Assembly: GCA_026826555.1 (NCBI GenBank)
Contig: JAKSZT010054396.1
Location: 21,320,146 to 21,384,145, forward strand
Source: Tolypeutes matacus
Lineage: Eukaryota > Chordata > Mammalia > Cingulata > Chlamyphoridae
DNA length: 64,000 nt
Direction of reading: 5' to 3'
How positions within the stretch are numbered: the stretch's first letter is position 1; each line of letters opens with the position of its first letter. Below are positions 24,440 through 34,113 of the stretch, piece by piece. Below the pieces are notes generated by a model, which did not search any database, had not been told where the DNA came from, and saw only the letters and a list, made by a program, of their open reading frames with translations. Position numbers and translations under genes: made by a program.

Positions 24440-24965
24440 ACCATATCCATGGGATATAAGCCCTCTCTCACTTGGAGTTGGAGTGGACATCACCATCCCA
24501 GTCGCCTCTGGATTGGGGGAAGAACTATGGACTAGAGTGGACTTGATGGTATTCTCTTGCTCACATATGGTGATTCTTGCAATGCAAGAAATTATAACAA
24601 TGAGGTGGAGCCAGTGGCCACTTGACAGTTTTTTGGGTAGGGAGGGGATGAGCAGTTGAAATACAGGGGCTTCTTTGGGAGTTGGAGGTTGTCCTGAGTA
24701 CTGTTGTGGCAATGGATGTAGGCCATTTTAAATCAGCACACACCACTCAGAACTGAGTGGGAGAGAGTGTGGTCTACAGTGTGAACTGTGGTCTATGGTT
24801 GGTGGCAAGGCTCCAGGATGTGTAAGTTCATTGAGGTTGGTGGGCCACACTATGGGAGATGTTTGTGTTGGATGTGGTGGGAGGTGTGGGAGGTGGGCAA
24901 CATGGGAATCCGAGTGGGTTCCGTATAATATTTTAGGTAATCTAAGCACCTCTTAAAATATATGT
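24440..24965 (+). repeat. Xenarthran dispersed repeat, copy 2
   Basis: Homologous to 7,015-7,775 from 'ccatgggatataagccc' to 'aggtaatctaagcacc'. It lies inside the nested L1 insert (23,603-25,145). It may therefore be an L1 3'UTR segment or sequence carried along by 3' transduction. Confidence 0.65.
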
Positions 24966-25140
24966 ATATATATATATATATAAAATAACATTTTTGTAAG
25001 CAAATACACATATATGCATATATATTTATATATCATTTTACAAATGTTTGTATGTATTGTGAGAATTTTGATTTTTACCCATAATAAAAAAAATAAAAAA
25101 ATAAAAAAAATAAAAAAATAAAAAAAATAAAAAAAAAAGG
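24956..25140. repeat. AT microsatellite and A-rich (AAAAAAT)n tract
   Basis: (TA)n at about 24,956-24,985 and more dispersed TATA up to 25,035 precede an imperfect run of A5-A8 units separated by single T (25,085-25,138). The latter is the tail of the nested L1 insert. Confidence 0.9.
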
Positions 25141-25500
25141 TTTAAAAAAATCAATTGGCCATCAATGTGAAGGCTGATTTCTGAGCTCTCAATCTGATTC
25201 CATTATGTATATGTCTGCCTTTGTTCCAGTACCATGCTGTTTTGTTTACTGTAGCTTTGTAATAAGTTTTAAGATTGGAAAGTATGAGCCCCCCTTCTTT
25301 TTCAAGATGGCTTTGGCTATTCAGGTCTCTTACCCTTCCATATAAACTTCATGATTGGCTTTTCCATTTCAGAAAAGAAGGTAGTTGGAATTTTGATTGG
25401 GATTGTGTTGAATCTGCAAATTGTTTGGGGTTGAATTGACGTCTTAACAGTATTTAGTCTTCCAATCCGTGAACATGAAATGCCCTCCTATTTATTTAGT

Positions 25501-26005
25501 GCCAAGTCAGGGCTTATCCAATGAGTTTAGAGAATAGCTCCAGGCCAAAACACAGGGGCCTCCCTGATCTTTTCTGTGCATGCGTTTGTCTTGGACATGC
25601 ATATGTGGCCCTAGGAACTCCCCCCATTTACACGGTTCCAAATGTCCCTTCTTCTCTAGAAAACAGTTCTCTCATGGTCCTGGGCACTGCACTGAATGTT
25701 CTTCAGTCAGCAATCCCTTGCCTCAGGCAGCATGATTTGACTGCTCTTCAGAGTTCTGTTGGAGAGCTCTGTGAACTACCTTCTACACACAGGGCAAGTA
25801 CGGAGTGGCAAGTCTGTCAGGCCATCACCAGTTGGATTGGGCCAGACACATTCCCAGTATGTGTGCAATGGCTACTGTGCTCCTTCTAGAACTGGGACCA
25901 GGGATCTATACTGGGAGCAGAGGCCATCTCCAGGCCAAGCTAGTGAAGGGACAAGCGAGGAGGGTACCTTGAGATCCTACTGGGTTTTGTTGTTTGTTTG
26001 TTTGT
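25501..26005. other. Unassigned, probably repeat-derived
   Basis: No gene family is recognised. Together with 26,447-26,700 it flanks a SINE and may be one older element, such as an L1 5' region or an LTR, but no diagnostic motif was seen. Confidence 0.45.
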
Positions 26006-26446
26006 TTTTTAAAGATGTATTTATTTATTTTTCCCTCCCTCCCTGTAGTTTTGGGCTTGCTATCTGCTCTCTGTGTATTCTTCTGTGTCTGCTTGTCTTT
26101 TCTTTAGGCGGCACCAGGATCCGATCCTGGAGCCTTCCCAAGTGGAAAGAAGAGGCTGCTCAATCTCTTGTGTCACCTCAGTTCCCTGGTCTGCTGCATC
26201 TCTTAGTATCTCTCTTCTGTGTCCCTTTTTGTTGTGTCATCTTGCTGCACCAGCTCTCCCCATAGGCCAGCACTCCGCACGGGCTAGCACTCCTGTGTAG
26301 GCCAGCACTCTATGTAGGTGGGCTCTCTGCTCAGGCCAGCTCACCACTTGGACCAGCTTGCTTTTCACCAGGAGGCCCCAGGAATCGAACTCTGGACCTC
26401 CTATAGGAGAGACGGGAGCCCAATTGCTTGAGCCACATCAGCTTCC
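26006..26446 (-). mobile_element. DAS-SINE, multimeric
   Basis: Two reverse-complemented tRNA-like units are present: near 26,110-26,180 ('ggcaccaggatccgatcctggagcc') and near 26,370-26,446 ('gaggccccaggaatcgaactctggacc...ttgagccacatcagcttcccc'). A 'gccagcactc' spacer repeat is expanded between them (26,258-26,340). The flanks share CTACTG. Confidence 0.9.
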
Positions 26447-27223
26447 CCCTACTGTTTTTAAGTAGCCCTTTTCTTGATTTGTTGTTTGTCCTGTTTCTGC
26501 AGGTCTTTTTTTCTTTTTCTTTTTCTTTTTCTGGAGCTTTGAGAAATGTATCTGCCAGTTCTTTCTGGTTTTTTGGTTGTTTAAAGCTTCTGTGGAGAGT
26601 TCAGAGACCTGACAAGTCTCATTCCACTATCTTGATTGGGGCAGGACCCACCATAGGATTTTGTGGGATCTATTTTATGTTGTGAAATGATGACACTGCT
26701 GCCATATGGTCAGAGAGTAGAGGGTCTGAGCAGGTGCAGGGCAACCAAAGGTAGCTCCTGCTATAAGTGAGGAGTAGGTGGTAGTAGTTTGGACTAGTGG
26801 GGACAGTGGAGATGGATGGAGGTAGGCAGATGTGAGAGCTATTGAGAAGGTAAAATCACTAGAGCAGGTGGGTGGTTGGATGGGAGGGGCAAGGGAGAGG
26901 GAGATGTCTGGGCTGAGTCCTGGCTTCCTTGCTTGAGCATTGTAATGTGTGAAGGTACATTCTTATAGACAGTGAACATTGGAAGAATGTATTTGAGACT
27001 AAGAACATGAGTTCAGTCTTTGACAAGTTGACTTGGAAGTACCTCTGTGATATCTGAGTGACCCCTGCCTCTGTCTCCCAGTTCACAGATCCTAGTTGTG
27101 ATTGTTAAGGCATGAAGTGAGCTCCCAGGTGTAAGGGGACAGAAGGGAGCTTCTTGGAATCACTTTGCCTCCATTTTCCACCCCCTCCCTGGTGCCTTTC
27201 CAAGGACTCCACTGCAAGATTGT
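26447..27223. other. Unassigned non-coding sequence
   Basis: Contains a (CTTTTT)n stretch at about 26,507-26,532. No gene or firmly recognised repeat. Confidence 0.55.
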
Positions 27224-27748
27224 TTTTGTTTTTTTGTTTTGTTTTCGTTTTGTTTTTTAAAGATTTATTTTATTTATTTATTTCTCCCCACCCCCTCGTT
27301 GTTTGCACTTGCTGTGTCTGTTCATCTTCCTTGTTTCTTTAGGATGCACCAGGAACCAAGCCCAGGACCTCTGATGTGGGAGGGAGGTGCCTAATCGCTG
27401 GAGCCACCTCCATTCCCTGCTTTTTGTTGCGTCTCTCATTATGTTTTTCTTCTTGTGTCTCTTGTTGCATCATCTTGTTGCATCAGCTTTCTGCACCTGC
27501 CCATTGCGTCAGCTCTCTGTCTTGCTCATCTTCTTTGGGAGGCACCGGGAACCTTCGCTCTCTGCTTTGTTGTGTCTCTCATTATGTTTTTTCTTTGTGT
27601 CTCTTGTTGTGTGATCTTGTTGTGTCAGCTCGCCGCACCTGCCTGTCGCGCCAGCTTGCTGTCTTCTTTAGGAGGCACCAAGAACCGAACCAGGGACCTC
27701 TCATATGGCAGGCAGGAGCTCAATCGCTTGAGCCACATCCATTTCCCT
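27224..27748 (-). mobile_element. DAS-SINE, trimeric
   Basis: Three degenerate tRNA-like units are readable on the minus strand, at about 27,342-27,418, 27,535-27,575 and 27,668-27,748. They are separated by 'ttgttgcgtctctcattatg' spacers that occur twice. Three overlapping ORFs (75-130 codons) are repeat artefacts. The same architecture occurs at 36,024-36,492. Confidence 0.9.
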
Positions 27749-28234
27749 GTTTTTCATTCTGTGTTTGAAGAAGGAGAAACTTGATTCTCCTCTTTTGAGA
27801 AAAAAATAGTTGGACTTCTTAACATAGATATGGTATACCATGTCCTCTTTCCTTTCCTATTTTGAAGGGAATGGCCATTCATCATAAACTTATAGAATAA
27901 GATACAGCAGGAGGCAAGGAAGAGAGCCAGATCTGTGAGAACAATCTTGGAGGATGAGGGCTGGCCTGAGGAGTGAGTCTGCCTCCCGCTCTATAATTCA
28001 GCCAGACGGAATGTCTTTCAGTTCCTTGAACATGCCATACTTCCTGTCCTCTTAGGACCTCATACCTGTTCTGCCCCTTCCTCTCCCATACTCCTTTCAT
28101 CTGGATGAGCCCTTAATCATGTTTCATTCTGTTCTCAGACATCACTTCCTTCAGGAGGTCTTTTCTGATGTCTCATGGTTGAGTTCAGTGTCTGTGGTAG
28201 ACACTGCTAATAGTGTACACAAAATCCTTTCTCT

Positions 28235-28665
28235 TCTTTCTTTCTTGGTACCAGATCCCCTGATGTTTAATTGAACATATGGCTGCTTGGAATAAAGACT
28301 ACATTTTTCAGCTTCTTTTGTAGGTAGATGTGGCTGTTTGGCTAAGTTCTGGCCAATGACATGAAAGTGGAAATGTTTGCTACTTCTGGGATGTAATCTT
28401 ATAGGGAGGGGCTTTTCACCTCCTTCCTCCATTTGAATATGATGGCAACTGAATTTCTATCCACCAGCTTGGATCATTAAGATACAGGCCATATCTTAGG
28501 GATGGTGGAGACTTGATTGGGAGAGGGGTTTGGTTCATTTCCTAAAGAAATTGTGGACCTACAAATATATATGAGAAAAATAAACTTAAATCTTGGTTAA
28601 GTCACTGTTATTTTGGGGTTTAGGCCACATGCAGCCAAATCTAAGCCTAACTTATCCAGTGTCCC
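28235..28665 (+). repeat. Old mammal-wide interspersed repeat, LTR-like end
   Basis: 'tagatgtggctgtttggctaagttctggccaatgacatg' and 'aaataaacttaaatcttggttaagtcactgttattttgggg' are a familiar old repeat with an AATAAA signal near its end. The family name is not recalled. Confidence 0.5.
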
Positions 28666-28703
28666 TTCCATATATTTATTCCTATTTTTAAAAGCATACC
28701 CTG

Positions 28704-28888
28704 GGGAAGCGGCTGTGGCTCAATCAGTGGGGCTCCCGTTTACCATATGGGAGGCCCCGGGTTCGGTTCCCGGGGCCTCCTGGTGAGGGCGGGCCTGCCG
28801 GCGCGGCGTGGTTGGCTGGCCCGGCGAGCATGAGCAGCAAGGGGGGGATAAATGAATAAATAAATAAAATCTTAAAAAAAAAAAAAAT
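28704..28888 (+). mobile_element. DAS-SINE, young, with 14-bp TSD
   Basis: Consensus-like head, B-box GGTTCGGTTCC, G-run 'aagggggggataaatgaataaataa' and A-tail. The TSD AAAAGCATACCCTG is perfect at 28,690-28,703 and 28,889-28,902. Abundant intact CpG in the body argues for recent insertion. Confidence 0.97.
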
Positions 28889-29029
28889 AAAAGCATACCC
28901 TGAATAATCATTGTCTGCTTACTAATCTGAGTGAAACAACTTCTGCCCTGCCAGAGCTTGTACTCTTCACACTGGGTGCCCCTAACACACTCCATCACTC
29001 ACAGGGATTCTTCTCTCTATATATATATT

Positions 29030-30270
29030 TTTTTTTTTCAGGATTCCATCATTTATTTAAAACAAAGCCACTAAAGTGTGTTAATCTGAAGAGGGTATGC
29101 CTGCTTCATCATAGATAATATCACACATCTCCTAAGATAAAAACAAGGATGGCTTTTCTTCCTGTGCTCCTGACTTCTCCTAAGCTTTGAAATCCTCCAG
29201 TTTTTTCTTTAGAGACTGGTGAAGTAACCATCTGGTTCAATCCCTGCTCTCTGCAATTTTTCATGATCATTTCAAGCCTGAACACTGATCAGGTTGTCCC
29301 TCGATTTTCTGCTCAGGTACAGAATTAAACTCCTGGAAACCCAGAAACTTACAGGTGTCCGCAGCACAGACATGCCTGCCGTTTTTAGTTTTATCCAAAC
29401 GAAAGAAGAACACCAATCCTAACCACTTCTCTACCTCCTGGAGGCTCATTTGGAATTCATTTAAATGGGATTGAAAACCAGTGACCTCGCTGGGCACCAT
29501 GAGCGCCCCTAGCAACCATGGTTCATTAAACACTGGGCTTCAGAGAGCCAGGGTCACCTAATAAAGGCTTCAGGGGACGTCAACACTGTCCTCACCAATG
29601 ACCTGATAACTGTTTTCTTTCCATCATCTCCAGTCTGAGGTAAGGTCAAAGGTTCAGGTACTATCCAAACACCTTCAAACCTCTCTATCAGTTCTTGACA
29701 GAACATATCTATCCCATTATCTTATTTTTGGACATGCGTTCAAGAAGCCATTAGGAACGGATGTGGCTCAAGCGGTTGAACATCTGCTTCCCACATGGGA
29801 GGTCCCAGGTTTTGTCCCCAGTGTCTCCTAAAAACAAACAAACAAACAAAAACAAAAAGCAAGCAAACAAATGAAAAAAACAACACAGGAGCGCTGATGT
29901 GGCTCAGTGATTGAGCACCAGCTTCCCACCAACAAGGTCCCGGGTTCAATTCCCGGCCCAGGTACCAAAAACAAAGACAAAAACAAAACAGAAAAAAACC
30001 CATTTAGGTACCCACTTTGCTTGATCATAAGATGGGGCATGATTAGTTTAACACCTAATCTCTGTTCCAATGAAAGGGAATCCAAATTGTCCAAGAAAGC
30101 CTTTTTGGCAGGTCCATCTGGCTCAGCCAATGCTGCCTTAGCACCCCAATTCCAGACGACCTGCAGGGCTATGAGTCCAGCCCACTATAGCTCCGGCCAT
30201 GATGCCTCTCAAAAAGCCAGGACCCTCTGAGTCAGGAAGCAGAATCCTTCTCGTAAGTGTTCTTGCAAGT
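29030..30270 (-). pseudogene. EXOG: EXOG processed pseudogene
   Basis: Read on the minus strand, pieces of the mitochondrial inner-membrane 5'-3' exo/endonuclease EXOG appear in order. They are an N-terminal FLRGIMAGAIVG segment, FGFPFIGTEIRC followed by a stop then TNHAPSYDQAKWVPKW, LLERMSKNKIMG, ERFEGVWIV with PLTLPQTGDDGKKTV, and the C-terminal EFQMSLQEVEKWLGLVFF and DTCKFLGFQEF. About 70 residues are missing between KIMG and the ERFEG block; in the parent these include the DRGHM-type catalytic motif region. No introns are seen, AATAAA lies in the 3'UTR (complement of 29,053-29,060), and a T-run at 29,029-29,039 represents the poly(A) tail. Frameshifts and stops make it non-functional. A SINE pair interrupts it at 29,756-29,999. 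Confidence 0.88.
29756..29999 (+). mobile_element. Two tandem SINE monomers inserted as one unit
   Basis: Two same-orientation monomers (29,756-29,887 and 29,888-29,999) have heads 'gatgtggctcaagcgg' and 'gatgtggctcagtgat', and end in CAAA-rich tails. CCATTAGG (29,748-29,755) and CCATTTAGG (30,000-30,008) flank the pair. The EXOG pseudogene sequence resumes exactly at these borders, so the pair arrived together or as nested steps after the pseudogene formed. Confidence 0.85.
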
Positions 30271-31694
30271 GTTGAAGAAGTAACTGGAAAGCCAAGCCCA
30301 GCTATCCAAAGGCTATTCTGTGGACCCATTCAAATGTTGCTTCCCAGGCTCAGGGTTCACAGTCTCTAGGTGATGTTATGGTTAGGCTTGTCCCCATTTC
30401 TCCTCTAGTGTGATTCCTCTCTCTTCTGCTGCCCTTGGAAAAAACAGTAAGGCAGGAAAGCATATATAATAAATGCCTTATAACTGGCATTTCCTAGTCT
30501 GCATGTCCTGATGTTGTGGTATTTGGAAAATCAAAAGTAATTTTTAAAATTCTGATGATTTGGCATTTGGAATACTGAAAGCAATCTGGAAAGTCCAATA
30601 GCCAACATTTGTGTCTCCACCACCAGCTGCAGAAACAGATTGTCAGGATAAATTTCATTTGGATCAGAGGAGTGAGTGGATCTGGGTGGATGAGCTCACT
30701 GGTAGCAGCATTAACGAGTTTTAATGACACACTCTTAAGAAGCTCTAGTAGTGCATCTATGCTGATTAATTCATTGTTTTGTGTGTGTGTGTATGTGTTT
30801 CTTTTCCCAGAGCCTTTCAGAGATCAAATACTGTGTGATGATTCTTTTACAACACAGGGTTCCTGCTTTAATCAGCTCATCTCTAATTAATAAAGGTTTC
30901 AAGTATAAGTAACAATGGCCAAGAGACAGCTAGAAAGTGTATAACCTAGACAATTTCCTAGAAATCAGAAATAAAGACAATTAAACATTATCAACAGAAT
31001 AATGTCCAAAAGTCAGGACAAATCTGATGATCCTATAGAGTTGAGGTTCTGATTATGCTGGATTTTTGGACTTTCACTGTCTTAAACCAGCAAAAGCTGC
31101 AATAAAGCTCTTCTTTGGGGAAAATAAATCTTTAACAATTCAATGACCAGTTAGTTTACTCTGTACTATTCTACCTAATTCACCTTCTCCAGCTCCAAAA
31201 GCACACCCACACGTCACACCTTGGGACAAGACTCCTCTAAGACTCCTTTCAAGGGACTCCACAAATTAGCCTCACTTCCCAGAGTGCCTCCACGAAGGTT
31301 TATGCTTACTACTTATCCAAACCTAGCCTGTAGTACAGGGGTCAGAGAATTCAACTTAGCACTATATATTCATGAACAGTCATCAGTGAAAAACTATAAA
31401 ATAAATGGAAGTCAAAATAATACCAGCCCAAATAAATGACTCCACTCTCTTCAGCTTTACCACCTTTACCCCTACACTGACTGTGCACATAATACTCTAG
31501 TTACTAACTTCTACCCACCTAGCTCCAGGGACTGCAGTAAGACTGAAGTGGCAGTGGCCTCCTTATCACACAGGAGTCTTTCCTTGTAGCTTTCTAAGGG
31601 GAGGGCTGTACTTAAGGGATGGAAGGGTTTTACTTAAAGGAGGATTCCAGCAAGAACTCTTTGCCCTCAAGGTCCTTCTCATACATTGAATTAA
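30271..31694. other. Unassigned non-coding sequence
   Basis: No gene is recognised. A short GT run lies at 30,780-30,792. The pseudogene 5'UTR may extend a few tens of bases into this region. Confidence 0.55.
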
Positions 31695-32051
31695 CAATGA
31701 CGAAATCATTTCGGGGTGCTTGCTATGTGCCAGGCACTATTCTAGGCACTTAAAGATACTATGGGATTTTAAAAAATTGGGTCCCTGCTCTCAAGGAATT
31801 AAAGCCCACTGAATGATAATAGCTAATGCTTATTGAGCACCTGCTGTATGCTTAGTATACATGCCTTATTTAATCTACAGTCCTATAAGGCAGAGGGTTA
31901 CTGTCATCTCCATTCTGCAGATGAGGATGGGGCACAGAAAAAGGACTAACTCCAATGTTTACAAGCAAACATATGCTAGAGCTGGGCTTGACCCCCAGGC
32001 AGCCTGACTCCTGAGCTCATACTCTTAACTATTATGCCTTATCTCCCCTCT
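31695..32051 (+). repeat. MIR elements, adjacent
   Basis: 'tgctatgtgccaggcactattctaggcactt' is followed by a second start, 'ataatagctaatgcttattgagcacctgctgtatgc'. The rest of MIR then follows: 'cctataaggcagagggttactgtcatctcc', 'ctgcagatgagg' and 'ctcttaactattatgcc'. The second copy is close to full length. Confidence 0.85.
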
Positions 32052-32837
32052 ACTGCTCTCTGTGGGTCACACTCTAGAAGCAGCGAGAGAGATATGGGCA
32101 GGGAGCTCATCAGGCACTTCCAGGAAAAAGAGAACTACCTTCTGAAGATAAGGACAAGAATGAGATGAGAAAAATGCTTCTCTAGGAGAAGGCATCAAGA
32201 GGAGGTGGCGGGCTTCTGAGAGATTTGGAGTTTTATTCTTTCTCTTTGAGTTGAAACTATATCACATAAGCTAATGAGGAGAGAATGGAAGGGTAAGAAA
32301 TCTTGTGCTCATTCCCCCATTTGTCTGTCTAATTCTAAGTCTGCATCTAAGAGAACACGACGAGTTGGGAGCAGGAATGGTAGAAGTATCTCTCCCCAAA
32401 GAGGATCTGTGGCATGGGCACCAATGGAGAGAACCAGATTTGCCATAACGCTATGAGGCCAGAACTTGTCTTTTTGACTGGCTGGAAGTCTCTCTAAGAT
32501 CGTGGTTGGCAGAAGCCAAGTGCTTCCGGGAAGTGAGGTTGAGAAGAATTCTGTTGAGGCTGTTTTCCGGCTATAGATCAGGTCCTGAGAGTAAAACTTG
32601 TCAGAAGCATATTTTCACGGCCTGAAAGCACTCAACTCACGTTGCCCAGTTTAAGGTAGGGACTCAAGTCCACCTGACATCTGCCTGCTAAAGCATTACC
32701 GCCTACCACCTTCCTAGAACCAAAAAGCCAGTTCCCAGGCCAATATTTCAGGAAGCAGCTGGGTCTAAAAATAGGTTCAGCAACCTGCTACAGGAAGCGT
32801 GAGAGGAGGGTGTCAGGACCTAGTGCCTGGAGAGTCA
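32052..32837. other. Unassigned non-coding sequence
   Basis: No gene or clear repeat recognised. Confidence 0.55.
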
Positions 32838-33258
32838 GGGTCAAAAGCAGTGCTGGCTAACAGTGGAGCCAGTGGTTTAGAGTCAGGCAACCAAGGGTGA
32901 ATGAGTTGCCTCATCTTTAAAATGAAAATAATGAGAGTACAGTCAGAAAAGGTGGTTGTGATAATTGAATGAGTTAATATAGTGTGTTCACACCTTGTCT
33001 GGCACCTAATATATTCTTGACAAATGTTAGCTGTCTTCAACACCGTCATCACCATCACGATGGCTCTTCCACTTATCAGCTGTGTACTCTGGGACAAGTT
33101 ATTTAACATCTCTAAGCCTCAGATCCCTCATCTCTACATTGGAGATTTTTTTTAAAAATAGTTATTTTGGGGGATATGCTGAGGATGAAACGAGATGATG
33201 TACATAAAGCACCAAACACAATGCCTGGCAAATAATAGCAGTTCACTGAGTAGGCATA
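32838..33258 (+). repeat. Two tandem MIR copies
   Basis: The first copy (about 32,838-33,035) includes 'tgcctcatctttaaaatgaaaataatgagagta' and 'gataattgaatgagttaatatag'. The second (about 33,058-33,258) includes 'cttatcagctgtgtactctgggacaagttatttaacatctctaagcctcag' and 'aatgcctggcaaataatagcagttc'. Confidence 0.85.
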
Positions 33259-33952
33259 CTACCTGCTGGTATTAAGAGCCTTTCTTTTTTTGATTTGTAG
33301 TCAGAACATGTTATTCAGATGTAGGCATGAATATGACTGGAGGAAAACTCCAAAGTCTGCCCAATGAGAAAAGTCTATGGAAAAGACACTTTAGTTTTCA
33401 ATGGGGGTGTTTTTTCTTTTCATTTTCTGTATGGTCCCATATGACATCTCCCTAAGAGCTCAGATTTACTTGGTAAATGCAGTACCACATGTTAAGGTAA
33501 TGTTTGCTATCGAAGAAATCACAGAAGATTAAAGATTTTAGGGACCTGTGGATGTAGGGTTGTCACATTTAGCAAATACATTATCTGATAATCCTATATG
33601 GATGTTAATTTATTTCCTTGTAAACCCAAGCTAGGGGTTGACTTGTGCTTTGTGACTTTCTGTGAGGTCACAGAATGCAAATTCAAGGACTTCTCAGAGA
33701 AAAAGAGATGCTATAGAATTCGAGTTCGATTTCTCAAGGTAGAGAGTGATCAGTAGGAACTCCTCCTATAAGTGATATTGGTCATAGATACAAACAAACT
33801 GGATCCTGGAGTTTAGACCCAAAGACAAAAGTCCTGGGATGATTTCCTCACGGCTTCTCTTCATTATTATTTCCTATTAATATCAGTAGAGTGCTGCACA
33901 TCCCCCCCCACCCCCTTTGTTCCCACCATAAGCCCACGACATTCTCTCTCTC
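33259..33952. other. Unassigned non-coding sequence
   Basis: No gene or clear repeat recognised. Confidence 0.55.
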
Positions 33953-34000
33953 AAGAAACAGTACAAAAAAAAAAAAAAAAAGAAAAAAGAAACAGTACAG

Positions 34001-34103
34001 GGGGGTGGATGTGGCTCAAATGGTTGGGCGTCCGTCTGCCATATGGAGGGACTTGGGTTCGATTCCCGGGACCTCCCGGTAAAATTTAAAAAAAAAAAAA
34101 AAA
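34001..34103 (+). mobile_element. DAS-SINE, short, with TSD
   Basis: Head 'ggatgtggctcaaatggttgggcgtcc', B-box GGTTCGATTCCC, then an A-tail. The TSD AACAGTACAG is at 33,991-34,000 and 34,104-34,113. A further copy of the same target sequence lies before an A-run at 33,966-33,986 (see findings). Confidence 0.95.
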
Positions 34104-34113
34104 AACAGTACAG

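Larger units (their letters stand above)
23603..25145 (+). mobile_element. Plus-strand L1 3' end nested in the minus-strand L1
   Basis: The first 620 bp match the L1 3'UTR at 46,300-46,920, including 'atattgtaatatttttgcagcaatggcaa' and 'gttcacaacttatactatacacttattgtttatgg'. A second module of about 900 bp then shares sequence with 7,015-7,775 and ends in an A-rich tract. The junctions are AAAAATCAGTTGG (23,590-23,602) and AAAAATCAATTGG (25,146-25,158), a one-mismatch TSD in host ORF2 sequence. Confidence 0.85.
20520..25500 (-). mobile_element. Old L1, minus strand, host of a nested array
   Basis: L1 sequence is visible in four collinear blocks: 20,520-20,657, 21,101-21,345, 22,498-23,602 and 25,146-25,500. 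In order, they go from 3'UTR ('tattagaaaagttgcaggtttacagaacaacc') through ORF2 ('ttttgatttgcatttctctaatggctac', 'cccattgtataggctatcattttac') to deeper ORF2 ('gttccagtaccatgctgttttgtttactgtagctttgtaa'). The blocks are separated by later insertions, listed separately. No open ORF2 remains. Confidence 0.88.

Noticed and set aside
27224..27748. CRISPR-like or satellite array because of repeated spacers
   Set aside because: The repeats are the joined units of a trimeric SINE; there is no constant repeat with variable spacers, and the genome is a mammal's.
28704..28790. tRNA gene suggested by A-box and B-box
   Set aside because: The same boxes occur in about 35 DAS-SINE copies, followed by SINE bodies and A-tails. 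There is no mature tRNA acceptor pairing or CCA-end context.
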